Assembly (NCBI RefSeq): GCF_000724545.1
Contig: NZ_JHBV01000049.1
Location: 62,001-126,000, forward strand
DNA length: 64,000 nt
Reading direction: 5' to 3'
From: Aureispira sp. CCB-QB1
Lineage (GTDB): Bacteria > Bacteroidota > Bacteroidia > Chitinophagales > Saprospiraceae
Within the stretch, counting starts at the first letter, position 1. Every line of letters begins with the position of its first letter. Both the position numbers and the translations under genes were made by a program. The notes under the pieces are model-generated. The model was given only the letters and a program-made list of their open reading frames with translations. It had not been told where the DNA came from and made no database searches. Below are positions 35,669 to 44,255 of this stretch, piece by piece.

Positions 35669-37594
35669 ATGGAAGTATACGACTCTAGCAATATAAAAGG
35701 AAATGAGGCAAAAATTGTTTCTGCACGGTTTAGAAAACTTGACCGTCTTCCTAAAGCAATATTTGCTTGTTCTAAATTAAAGTCGTTAGTTCTTATAAAA
35801 TGCGATGTTAAACGTATTCCTCAAGCAATTACGAACTTTCAGCATTTAGAAACACTAGTCATTCGAGATTGTGGACTAGAACAGTTGCCAGAGTACTTGG
35901 CAGATTTAAAGCAGTTAACTTATCTAGAAATTACAGGCAATGCTTTGGAGGTTGTTCCGAAATCACTAGCATTTGGGGAACGAGATTTACAACTTCATTT
36001 GACAGGAAATAAAATCCAATCTATTTCCAAAGACTTTTTCGCACTCAATACACGTATTACCCAGTTAAGTTTGACGAATAATGCGTTGTCTGAATTGCCT
36101 GAATTGGACGAAGATTGTTTGCATTTAAGGGAATTGAGAATTGCGGGCAATCGACTAGAATCCTTGTCGCCAAATTTTATCAAAAAACTAAAAGCACTCA
36201 CTTTTCTAGATATTAGAAACAATCCTTACAAACAATTGCCCTTAGCCATTCTTAACTTGGATTTAAATTCTAATGGCTGTCGTTTGTATGCCCAAGATTT
36301 GGGTTTGGATGAGGATTGGTTAAAAGCAACTTCCTTTTCTATTTTATTAAAGGCTTTCAAAGTCGTTTCTTTAGATTTTGAAGGTAGAAAAGTGGCTTAT
36401 CAGTTATTAACTCAATCTTCAAAAAGAACATTTGAACAAGACAGCTTACTAAAGTGCTTGACTCTAAAACATCAAGAGATTGGTGAACGAGCATTAGAAC
36501 AGCTATTGCTACAACAGCAAGAAGCATTGGCTAACAATCCACTAGATGAAAAAAGTGAACTGGCAATTTGGGGTAAAACGAATCTACCTAAGAAGTCGCT
36601 CAAAGAAAAAATAAAAGAAAAAGGAATTCAATATGTTACCAAAATAAAAGCTACAACAACGCATGTCGTATTAGCACCACCCATCAAACTACCTTCAATA
36701 AATAATGTTGAGCAATTGGTGTTCATCGACGAAGCAACTTTGTTGAATTTTTTAGAAATTGAAAAAGGAAGATATCTAAAAACAGAGGAAACGAGTCCAA
36801 CAGATATAGAACATTTGACGACCTTGCTTTATCACAAAGATATTGAAAATAGAACCTTGGCATTGGCTATTATGAAGGAAGGAGGGGTGCCGAAAGTCTT
36901 GTTAACAGATTTGTTTTTGATTTGGAGAGATACAAAAAATGATGCCTCTTTTCGAAAAAAGGTATTGAGTTTGTTAAAACAAAACGCAAGCAAAACGCTG
37001 CAATCTAAATTGGCGGCTAAGGTTCGTCCCATTATGCGTGCCACCTTAGATGAGTACACGTTGGAGGATAATTTACAGCATTATACCAAAGGGACGGAGT
37101 TGGATGCTTGGAGGATTGGTCGTTATGTTTTTAGGAATTTTAAGAATGGTTTGCGTTTTTGGTTACAGCATTTGTCAACAGAAGAAAAAAATACCTTAAT
37201 TAATTTCTTGATAGACAAACGACCTGATTTCGTTTTGAAAAATTGTTACTTCCAAGCACTAGAGGAATTGTTTTTGTATAAAAATGCCAAACGAGTGGCT
37301 ATCGAAAAAGCTAATCTAACGTCTTTTCCAAAAAAGTTACTAGATTTTCAGCAAATGTGGTATTTGTCTTTAGGCAACAATGAAATTTGCCAATTGCCAG
37401 ATGATTTGGAGCGTCTACAAGGTTTGCGTACGTTAAATTTAAAAGGAAATAAATTAGAGGAATTTCCTGCCGTATGTAAACGAATGAACCGATTAAAAGT
37501 AATTGTCTTAGCAATGAATCCTTTGGTTTGGAATAAGAAATTTGTGGATACTGCACTGTATTCCTACGATGAGGTTGTAGCCAAACGGAAATAA
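35669..37594 (+). CDS. Leucine-rich-repeat protein with inserted BRCT-like domain
   Basis: 641 residues, no signal peptide, so cytoplasmic. Residues about 15-195 are LRRs of the bacterial type (LKSLVLIKCDVKRIPQAI, LTYLEITGNALEVVP). A second LRR block lies at about 550-625 (YLSLGNNEICQLPDDL, LRTLNLKGNKLEEFP). Between them, about 296-368 has the BRCT pattern: LAIWGKTN, then KIKEKGIQYVTKIKATTTHVVLA, then a conserved hydrophobic strand and FIDEATLLNFLE. The rest of the centre (375-540) is helical and HEAT-like. Both LRR and BRCT bind other proteins, so it may be a scaffold. The LolD-like ATPase gene is 14 bases upstream. Confidence 0.82.
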   Translation: MEVYDSSNIKGNEAKIVSARFRKLDRLPKAIFACSKLKSLVLIKCDVKRIPQAITNFQHLETLVIRDCGLEQLPEYLADLKQLTYLEITGNALEVVPKSLAFGERDLQLHLTGNKIQSISKDFFALNTRITQLSLTNNALSELPELDEDCLHLRELRIAGNRLESLSPNFIKKLKALTFLDIRNNPYKQLPLAILNLDLNSNGCRLYAQDLGLDEDWLKATSFSILLKAFKVVSLDFEGRKVAYQLLTQSSKRTFEQDSLLKCLTLKHQEIGERALEQLLLQQQEALANNPLDEKSELAIWGKTNLPKKSLKEKIKEKGIQYVTKIKATTTHVVLAPPIKLPSINNVEQLVFIDEATLLNFLEIEKGRYLKTEETSPTDIEHLTTLLYHKDIENRTLALAIMKEGGVPKVLLTDLFLIWRDTKNDASFRKKVLSLLKQNASKTLQSKLAAKVRPIMRATLDEYTLEDNLQHYTKGTELDAWRIGRYVFRNFKNGLRFWLQHLSTEEKNTLINFLIDKRPDFVLKNCYFQALEELFLYKNAKRVAIEKANLTSFPKKLLDFQQMWYLSLGNNEICQLPDDLERLQGLRTLNLKGNKLEEFPAVCKRMNRLKVIVLAMNPLVWNKKFVDTALYSYDEVVAKRK

Positions 37595-37790
37595 ATTTTA
37601 ATACTTACCACAACTCATTTTTTAGCCCTTCTACAGAACAAAAATTAGCGAATTATTATTATATTATTGTTTACTATGAAACTTAAGCAAGGAAGACTAA
37701 GGAGCAATATATTTATTTCTCTTATCCTACTTGGTTCATGGTGAGTTGCCTTGAATAAAGAATATCTTATAAAACCTATTTTATTAACGT

Positions 37791-38270
37791 ATGAACAGGA
37801 ATTTAGTAGAAGAAAAACTGCGAGAATTAAAATTAAGTTTACCTAATGTGTCATTGCCAGGAGGGTCTTATGTCTCTGTCAATATACGTGGGGCAATAGC
37901 TTATGTGGCTATCCAATTTCCAATTATTAATCAAGCTCATTTTTATCAAGGTCGTTTAGGCGTAGAAATTTCTACCGAGGACGGTTACAAAGCGATGCAA
38001 TTATGTGCTTTGAATGTCCTAGCTCAAATAAAAGCAAAAGTAGGTTTTGATAAAGTGCTTGGGTTGAACCACATTGATGCGTATTATCAATCTGGAGAAC
38101 ATTGGGACGAAGGACCCTCTATTGTCAATGGAGCCTCTGATTTGTTTGTCAATATTTTAGGTGAAAAAGGAAAACACTCTAGGGCTATTTTTGGAGTGCA
38201 TAAGTTGCCTCGAAATTTTAGTGTAGGGCTAACGGCTACTTTTACATTGATTACGGATATGCCATCTTAA
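37791..38270 (+). CDS. RidA-family protein (YjgF/YER057c/UK114)
   Basis: 159 residues. It resembles the RidA subfamily with an N-terminal extension (NRNLVEEKLRELKLSLP). The core pattern is present: GAIAYVAIQFPI (beta strand before the active site), YQGRLGVEISTEDGYKAMQLCALNVLAQIKAKVG and VNGASDLFVNILGEKGKHSRAIFGVHKLPRN. RidA proteins are trimeric and hydrolyse reactive enamine/imine intermediates. The arginine that binds the imino acid in classical RidA is here in the GKHSR segment, as expected for this subfamily. It is a single gene. Confidence 0.85.
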   Translation: MNRNLVEEKLRELKLSLPNVSLPGGSYVSVNIRGAIAYVAIQFPIINQAHFYQGRLGVEISTEDGYKAMQLCALNVLAQIKAKVGFDKVLGLNHIDAYYQSGEHWDEGPSIVNGASDLFVNILGEKGKHSRAIFGVHKLPRNFSVGLTATFTLITDMPS

Positions 38271-38304
38271 ATAAAGGAAATTTTAAATTGGAAAAATTCA
38301 ATAA

Positions 38305-38388
38305 TGTTATAACAAGTTCCTAATTAAAATTGATTACTTTATGGTACTTTTAGGAATAAAGTAATATGCTTTATGATATGTTATAACA
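38305..38388. promoter_or_regulatory. Nested inverted repeats upstream of the CHAT protease gene
   Basis: The 10-base palindrome TGTTATAACA occurs twice (38305-38314 and 38379-38388). Between the two copies, ATTACTTTAT (38333-38342) and ATAAAGTAAT (38356-38365) are perfect inverted arms. All four elements share nearly one centre (about 38347-38349). This could be a pair of operators around a hairpin; it lies 175-258 bases before the CHAT gene. Confidence 0.4.
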
Positions 38389-38562
38389 CTGCACTCACGC
38401 GCATTTTATTGGGTAGAATGAACTGCTGTTAGAGTCAGTTGAACGAACTATTGTGACAAGCATAAACAGTAGAATGAAAATTAATTAAAAATTAATCGGT
38501 CATCTCATAATAGAGTATATTTTGTTCTACTGTATCTCAATGATAAACTCAGGAACATTCAT

Positions 38563-41409
38563 ATGCCATATTTACTCTACATAATTTTATTTTGGGGATA
38601 CTCAACGCTTACCTTTGGACAAAAAGATTGTGACAAAAGCATCTATCAGGTAGCTGAATCGGGTTGGATTAGCTGCTCGGTAACCTTAGACGCTAAAACC
38701 AATCAAGACTATTCAATTCGCTTTGTAAGTTCGATCAAAGGCTTAACAGCAACAATTACTAGTACATATTCTGGAGCAATCTTATCAAAAGGCGATTATT
38801 GGATTTTTATTACTAATAATGGACTTAAACGAGCTTTTTTGTGTCAAGATAAAACACGTGTTGTTTCTTTAGAAGGTAAGCAACAGTATGTGACAACGAT
38901 TGTTGTCAACTGGAAAGGGTTAGAGTGGCTTGCTCAGCATAAAATTCATAGTTTTGGGGCAATGAATCAAGCTATGAAAAGTAGTCGATTATCAGAGGTG
39001 AAGTTATCTAGCCTTGCGGCACGAACATTTTGGAATCTCTCAAAATGTTTTTATTACTCTGTTGATCAGCAAATGACAACTCTTATAGAAGAACCAATTG
39101 TTGATAACAAAAAATTAGAACAAGTAGAATTATCTGCAACTAGCACGAATTCGGTGGAGTTTAGCAATATAGATATCAATGCGAATAAAAACCCTATTCG
39201 ATATAGTGGCGTTGATCAACCCAATTATGCGAAAGGGTTGAGTCAAATGGCAGAATTATATCAAGCCGCAAACGATCCTGTTAAAGCAGAGCAGTATTAT
39301 CTAGAAGCACAACAGAGTATTGTTCAGTTTTCGGGAATAGACTATGCGGATTATCCAGATTTATTAAATGATTTGGGCGCTTTTTATCAACAGGTAGGAG
39401 ATGTGCAGAAAGCAAAACAGCATTATTTAGATGCTAAGGATTTGATTGAAAAAATATTTGGCAATCACCATCCCCAATATCCAATCACATTGAACAGTTT
39501 AGGAGCACTACATCTGTCGGTTGATGAATTGGAGAACTCTGAAGAGTACCATCAACAAGCTAAGGCATTATTGGAAGATGAATTTAGTGTCAGCCATCCA
39601 GAGTATACAACTACATTAGGCCACTTATCTAATTTTTATTTGGTTAAAAGAGATTATAAAAAAGCACTGGAAGTATTAATGGATTTGGCAAAGAATTTAA
39701 TCCATCAATTATACAGTTATTATCCTAGTTTGAATGAAGCGGAGCGGTTGAAATTTTTAAAGAATTTAAATCAAACAGTTCATCAATTTTACTCCTCAGC
39801 AATACAACTATTGCCCAATATGCCTGAATTGAGTAATGAAATTGCGAACATCAATTTAGCAATAAAAGGTTTGGCTTTGGAGGGCAGTATTGCGACAAGG
39901 GCTAGCTTGTTAACGGCAGGGGATAGTTTATTGAGAAACCAATACTACAATTGGCTGGGAGTACGCCGCCAATTGGCACAAGCGGCGGTAATGCCCAAAT
40001 TGGAGCGAGATATGTTGGGTATAAATTTGGAAGACTTGGATCAACGTGCCTTGGGGTTAGAGAAACAATTGAGTGCTGCTTCTGGAGCTTTATCCAATCA
40101 GTTTAAGTTACGTCGTCAACAGCTGACCGTAGATAGCATACGAGAACGTCTAAAGGCGGGAGAAGTAGCCATAGATTTTATTCATTTTAACTATCATAAT
40201 GGCAAAGATTGGGAAGATTCCATTCTCTACTATGCGATGGTTATCCAAAAAGGAAAAAAGACGACTCAAATGATTTCGTTGAGCAATCATAAGGAGTTGC
40301 AGGCTATATTAAATATTAACATCACTAAAAATAGCCAAAGCTACATCAATAGTTCTTTAACCAATAAGGAACTTTATGAATTGATTTGGAAACCATTAGA
40401 ACCGGAGTTGACCAGAGTTAAGCGAATTTATATATCTCCAACTGGATTGTTACATCAAATAGCATTTGCTGCGCTTCGAGACAAAAATGGAAAATTTCTT
40501 TTAGATTCTTATGAGGTGGTACAATATGGTTCTTTTAGAGACTTTGTATACCCTACCAATACCCAAAATATAAGGAAAGATATTGTCTTGGTTGGGGGGG
40601 CTAAATTTAGCGTAGATTCTGCTAAGTTGGTCAATTTGGTTAAAAAGATAAAAGATTCTACACAGGTTTTAACAACTTATGATTTATATGCTTATGCGAA
40701 TACTGCGTTGCCGTTGAGTCGAGCATTGGCTAATAATTTTTCTAGAGGAAATCTATTTTTTAACTACTTGGTTGGAACGAAAGAAGAAGTAGAAACGATT
40801 GATGTGCTGTTTAATCAGAAGAATTGGCAGACGCATAAGTACGTAGGAGAGGAGGCTTTGGAAGATAAAGTAAAATTGCATTCTAGAAAAGCAGCACCTT
40901 ATATTTTACACATCGCCACACATGGCTATTTTTTCAGACCTTTGACTCCAAGCCCTGTCGGTTCCAAGGAATTTTACAAACAAATCATTTATGCACAAAA
41001 TCCTTTGATGCGCTCTGGTTTGATTTTGACAGGAGCCAACCGAGTGTGGCAAGGCAAACGCCCAATAGAAGGCTTAGATGATGGGGTTTTGACCGCCTAT
41101 GAGATATCAAATTTGGACTTGTATAAAACAGACTTAGTAGTTTTATCTTCTTGTGAGACTGGACTGGGCGATGTATATGATAGCGAAGGTATTTTTGGCT
41201 TACAGAGAGCTTTAAAATCGGCAGGTGTACGCCAAATGTTGGTGACGTTATGGCGAATCCCCGACAAAGAAACAGCAGAATTGATGGGCGTTTTTTATGA
41301 GCATTATTTACAAACAGGCTCTGCTAAACAAGCGTTGAAATTGGCGCAAAAGGAAATGCAAGAAAAGTATAGCCCTTTTTACTGGGCAGGTTTTGTTTTG
41401 ATTGAGTAA
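38563..41409 (+). CDS. Secreted TPR-CHAT protein (caspase-like peptidase)
   Basis: 948 residues. A signal peptide (ending LTFG) sends it across the inner membrane. Residues about 215-380 are TPRs (YAKGLSQMAELYQAANDPVKAEQYYLEA and three more), followed by a long helical region (390-610). The C-terminal CHAT domain (about 625-948) has the catalytic pair His787 in HIATHGYFF and Cys864 in LSSCETGLGD. It also has the family end motif ALKSAGVRQMLVTLWRIPDKET and SPFYWAGFVL. CHAT domains are caspase-fold proteases. In bacteria many act in regulated proteolysis or cell-death systems, but a signal peptide argues here for a periplasmic or surface role. A Crp/Fnr regulator gene follows 44 bases downstream. 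Confidence 0.92.
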   Translation: MPYLLYIILFWGYSTLTFGQKDCDKSIYQVAESGWISCSVTLDAKTNQDYSIRFVSSIKGLTATITSTYSGAILSKGDYWIFITNNGLKRAFLCQDKTRVVSLEGKQQYVTTIVVNWKGLEWLAQHKIHSFGAMNQAMKSSRLSEVKLSSLAARTFWNLSKCFYYSVDQQMTTLIEEPIVDNKKLEQVELSATSTNSVEFSNIDINANKNPIRYSGVDQPNYAKGLSQMAELYQAANDPVKAEQYYLEAQQSIVQFSGIDYADYPDLLNDLGAFYQQVGDVQKAKQHYLDAKDLIEKIFGNHHPQYPITLNSLGALHLSVDELENSEEYHQQAKALLEDEFSVSHPEYTTTLGHLSNFYLVKRDYKKALEVLMDLAKNLIHQLYSYYPSLNEAERLKFLKNLNQTVHQFYSSAIQLLPNMPELSNEIANINLAIKGLALEGSIATRASLLTAGDSLLRNQYYNWLGVRRQLAQAAVMPKLERDMLGINLEDLDQRALGLEKQLSAASGALSNQFKLRRQQLTVDSIRERLKAGEVAIDFIHFNYHNGKDWEDSILYYAMVIQKGKKTTQMISLSNHKELQAILNINITKNSQSYINSSLTNKELYELIWKPLEPELTRVKRIYISPTGLLHQIAFAALRDKNGKFLLDSYEVVQYGSFRDFVYPTNTQNIRKDIVLVGGAKFSVDSAKLVNLVKKIKDSTQVLTTYDLYAYANTALPLSRALANNFSRGNLFFNYLVGTKEEVETIDVLFNQKNWQTHKYVGEEALEDKVKLHSRKAAPYILHIATHGYFFRPLTPSPVGSKEFYKQIIYAQNPLMRSGLILTGANRVWQGKRPIEGLDDGVLTAYEISNLDLYKTDLVVLSSCETGLGDVYDSEGIFGLQRALKSAGVRQMLVTLWRIPDKETAELMGVFYEHYLQTGSAKQALKLAQKEMQEKYSPFYWAGFVLIE

Positions 41410-41453
41410 CTTAGTAAACTGTATCTAGTTGTTTCAACAAAATTCTGGCAAAA

Positions 41454-42032
41454 ATGAAGGAGAAAATTATAGAATACATGGCTCAATTTGAGTTTTTTAC
41501 AACAACAGAAATGGAGGAAATCGCTGCACAACTTCATATAGAGGCTTTCCCTAAAGGCACATTGTTGTTAAAAGAGGGCGAAATTGCAGACAAATGTTTT
41601 TTTGTGTTAGAAGGCTGCATTCGCCAATATTACCTAGTAGATGGGGAAGAAAAGACGACTGCTTTTTATACAGAAAAACAAGCCGCCGTTTCTTTTACAA
41701 GTTACGCAGAACAAAGTCCTTCAACGCATTATTTAGTCTGTGTAGAAGATTGTATCTTACTAGTTGGTAATCCAACACAAGAACAGGCAATGTATCAGCA
41801 ACATCCTAAATTAGAAGCATTTATTCGACTGTTGTTGGAGCAAGGATTTGGTAAAACTCAAGAACAATTTGCAAACTTTATAAGTTCCTCACCCGAAAAA
41901 CGTTACTGCGATTTGTTAAAAAATCAACCAGACTTGTTGCATCGAGTCCCACAGCATCAAATTGCAAGTTATTTGGGGGTGACACCAGAGTCTTTGAGTC
42001 GAATTCGAAAAAGGGTTGCTTCTAAGAAATAG
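41454..42032 (+). CDS. Crp/Fnr-family transcriptional regulator
   Basis: 192 residues, same subtype as the protein at 8594. The cyclic-nucleotide-binding-like domain (GTLLLKEGEIADKCFFVLEGCIRQYYL) is followed by the winged helix IASYLGVTPESLSRIRKR at about 170-187. It lacks Fnr-type cysteines. It lies directly behind the CHAT gene on the same strand and its stop is 5 bases from that of the convergent DUF4386 gene. It could be co-transcribed with the CHAT protease. Confidence 0.88.
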   Translation: MKEKIIEYMAQFEFFTTTEMEEIAAQLHIEAFPKGTLLLKEGEIADKCFFVLEGCIRQYYLVDGEEKTTAFYTEKQAAVSFTSYAEQSPSTHYLVCVEDCILLVGNPTQEQAMYQQHPKLEAFIRLLLEQGFGKTQEQFANFISSSPEKRYCDLLKNQPDLLHRVPQHQIASYLGVTPESLSRIRKRVASKK

Positions 42033-42037
42033 CGCAT

Positions 42038-42727
42038 CTAGCTTTTTTTATTGTTTTGAACAATAAGCCAAATACCGAGCCCAAGCTCCCCAAAAATCAT
42101 TGGTAAACTAAAAATCATTTCTACAATTGGCTTGTAGTGTAGATAATGGTCGCTACTCAAACTGGCAATATTATTAAATAGATAACCAACAGCAGCAATT
42201 AACAAAAGCCAACTGATTGTTTTGGGTACAGGAGTTTCTCGTAGAGCAATAAATCCCAAAAAAAGCAAATGAAGACCAAAGATGATTAACCCAAATGACC
42301 ATATGGTATAGAAGTTCTGAATTTGATTCAAGACTTCAGAAGCCGATAAGGTTGAATTTGGGAGGTGGGGCAGGATTAAAACCAAAGTTGTAATGGCAAT
42401 TCCTAGAATGATCGTATAAACCAATCTAAATCCAGCCATCCACTTGGACCTAGTTTCGTCGAATCGCTTAAAATATCCCCATAGCCCCCAAGAGGCAAGT
42501 AAATCGCAAATGAAGATAAGGATTAATCCTATTATCCCTAATACAAATAGGCTTATGTCTTGTTGAATGTTATTCATGGTCATAATCGCATCTTCCAAGA
42601 TAATTAATTGACCAAAGGCATAACCAATAGAAAAAATAGCAAGGATTGCCATGGTTATAATGGAAAGACCAGCTGTTAAGGCAGCAGAACGTTGTTGGGG
42701 TAAAGGCATTTTTAGTGCAAGTGTCAT
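42038..42727 (-). CDS. DUF4386-family membrane protein
   Basis: 229 residues with six predicted membrane segments. Family landmarks are the early basic turn (PLPQQRSAALTAGLSIITM), LASWGLWGYFKRFDETRSKWMAGFRLVYT, LQ/NFYTIWSFGLIIFGLHLLFLGFIALR and the last segment GELGLGIWLIVQ. The family is common in Bacteroidota and Actinobacteria and has no known function. Its stop is only 5 bases from that of the convergent Crp/Fnr gene. Confidence 0.88.
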   Translation of the reverse strand: MTLALKMPLPQQRSAALTAGLSIITMAILAIFSIGYAFGQLIILEDAIMTMNNIQQDISLFVLGIIGLILIFICDLLASWGLWGYFKRFDETRSKWMAGFRLVYTIILGIAITTLVLILPHLPNSTLSASEVLNQIQNFYTIWSFGLIIFGLHLLFLGFIALRETPVPKTISWLLLIAAVGYLFNNIASLSSDHYLHYKPIVEMIFSLPMIFGELGLGIWLIVQNNKKS

Positions 42728-42772
42728 AATAAGCTTTGTTTGTAGTTTTTGATTGTTTTAAGGTTTATACAA

Positions 42773-42780
42773 CAAAGTTA
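42773..42780 (-). promoter_or_regulatory. -7 promoter box TAACTTTG for the DUF4386 gene
   Basis: The minus strand reads TAACTTTG, a full TAnnTTTG match 46 bases before the start at 42727. No TTG at the expected distance was seen. Confidence 0.45.
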
Positions 42781-42866
42781 AATGACAGGACGGTCTTATT
42801 CATTGACTAAAGATAAGAAATGCTTTCAAGCCTCTTAAAAATGGGTAAGAAATATTTATGACTGTA

Positions 42867-43160
42867 TTATAGACTTTCTGAAGGACCGAACCAAGACCAT
42901 AATTCCCCGTCTTCGCTGAAGGTAGCAGAACAGGTAAAACATTCAAATTTATAAGTAGTTTGCCCTGACCAAACTTTTTGGGAGCTGGGTTTTCCTAAAA
43001 TTCGGAGGACATTTTCTTGTGACATTCCCTTTTCTAAACTTGCCCATTTTTCACTACGAGTCATCTTACTTAGTGCTTCATCACTAGGACCTTGTGGCGA
43101 TAGATCGCAGCTATGAAGGAATAGGAACAATAGAAATATAAAATAGATGGGTTGTTTCAT
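42867..43160 (-). CDS. Small BamE/SmpA-like lipoprotein
   Basis: 97 residues. The signal peptide ends in a lipobox (LHSC, Cys18). The mature 80 residues have the BamE-like pattern WASLEKGMSQENVLRILGKPSSQKVWSG followed by two short strands, one with a CFTC pair that could bind metal or form a disulphide. BamE helps beta-barrel assembly in Proteobacteria. In Bacteroidota this fold appears in many small lipoproteins, so a Bam role is not implied. Confidence 0.75.
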   Translation of the reverse strand: MKQPIYFIFLLFLFLHSCDLSPQGPSDEALSKMTRSEKWASLEKGMSQENVLRILGKPSSQKVWSGQTTYKFECFTCSATFSEDGELWSWFGPSESL

Positions 43161-43217
43161 TTGGTATGAAGTTTAGTTAAAAATAATATTTGGGGATATA
43201 ACACCACAAGGAGGCTT

Positions 43218-44087
43218 TTATAGTTTTTGGATTTCCTCAATTGAGAGACCTGTATATCGGGCTATTTTTTCTAAGGAAAAACCATCTGTTTTCATTTCTT
43301 TGGCTACCTCTATACTTTTTTTGACTTTACCTTCTTTAATACCCTTTTCTCTGCCCTCCTTAATTCCCTCTTCTTTAGAAGAATCAACAACATTTTTCAA
43401 ATCGCGATAATATTTTAAACTTTCCTCGTATTGTTCTTTTTCTTTGGGAGTAAATTTAGCGATTTCAGCTGCTTCAAAGAGTTTTTTAAAAATTCTTTCT
43501 TGAAGCACAACAGGGCGGTTTTGCAGGTTGGCTAGATGTCTAAAAACATACAACCATTTATCAAACTTAGATTGCAACTCGTTATCGGACTTAGTGAATT
43601 TAGGAAGCTCAATATAGATGTAGGTTAGTTTATTATAAAATACATTGTCATTTTGATCTTTTAGTTTAACAGTATGTAATAACTCATTTTGAGTTTTGTG
43701 TTCATCAAAAATAAAGTCTAAGATACCAATTGTATAAACAGCTGCCAATTTAAAATTCCAATCCCCTTTTTTTGCTTGTTCCTGTATGGGGAAAGTAGAG
43801 TAATAGACCGATCTATCTTTAAAGAAATTTTGTTTAGCTTTTTGCACTTCTACAATAAATTTTTCGCCAGATTCACTCTCACAATACAAATCAAAGATGG
43901 CTTTTCTTTCATATTCACTGCTCCCTAAGTGCTCATTTTTAGTATAAGTAAGGTTTTTAATCTGATGGATAGAAGGGAGCAATTGATTGAGAAAATCAAT
44001 TAAAAGCTCTTTATTAGGTTCAACTCCAAAAAGTTTTTTGAAACCAAAATCTGTAAGAGGGTTTATATATTTATCTTTTAAAGTCAT
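43218..44087 (-). CDS. Rpn-family recombination-promoting nuclease/putative transposase (PD-(D/E)XK)
   Basis: 289 residues from the ATG at 44087; the in-frame TTG at 44105 is less likely. The N-terminus YINPLTDFGFKKLFG is diagnostic of the family. The nuclease core is AIFDLYCESESGEKFIVEVQKAKQ, with the Asp and E-x-Q acids of the PD-(D/E)XK fold near 65-85. The C-terminal part has the usual charged repeats (EGIKEGREKGIKEGKVKK) and a short helix-turn-helix-like end. Rpn proteins in E. coli are DNA endonucleases that stimulate RecA-independent recombination and can be toxic. No terminal repeats or partner genes mark it as an insertion sequence here. Confidence 0.92.
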   Translation of the reverse strand: MTLKDKYINPLTDFGFKKLFGVEPNKELLIDFLNQLLPSIHQIKNLTYTKNEHLGSSEYERKAIFDLYCESESGEKFIVEVQKAKQNFFKDRSVYYSTFPIQEQAKKGDWNFKLAAVYTIGILDFIFDEHKTQNELLHTVKLKDQNDNVFYNKLTYIYIELPKFTKSDNELQSKFDKWLYVFRHLANLQNRPVVLQERIFKKLFEAAEIAKFTPKEKEQYEESLKYYRDLKNVVDSSKEEGIKEGREKGIKEGKVKKSIEVAKEMKTDGFSLEKIARYTGLSIEEIQKL

Positions 44088-44255
44088 TTTTAATATTTTA
44101 GGCAATAAAAGCGTATCTTTTTAATAATCAAAATGATGTGATTTGGTCATGCAGCAAAGTATAAATATAACTATTTTTTAGTTCGTATAGTTTCTGAAGT
44201 TTGCTTTTTTTGAATGAGTTGTATTGTTTGAAAAGAAAAATCCAGCCTTAATTTT

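Noticed and set aside
43218-44087. Insertion sequence containing the Rpn gene
   Set aside because: No terminal inverted repeats or target duplication were found around the gene; family members are often single genes.
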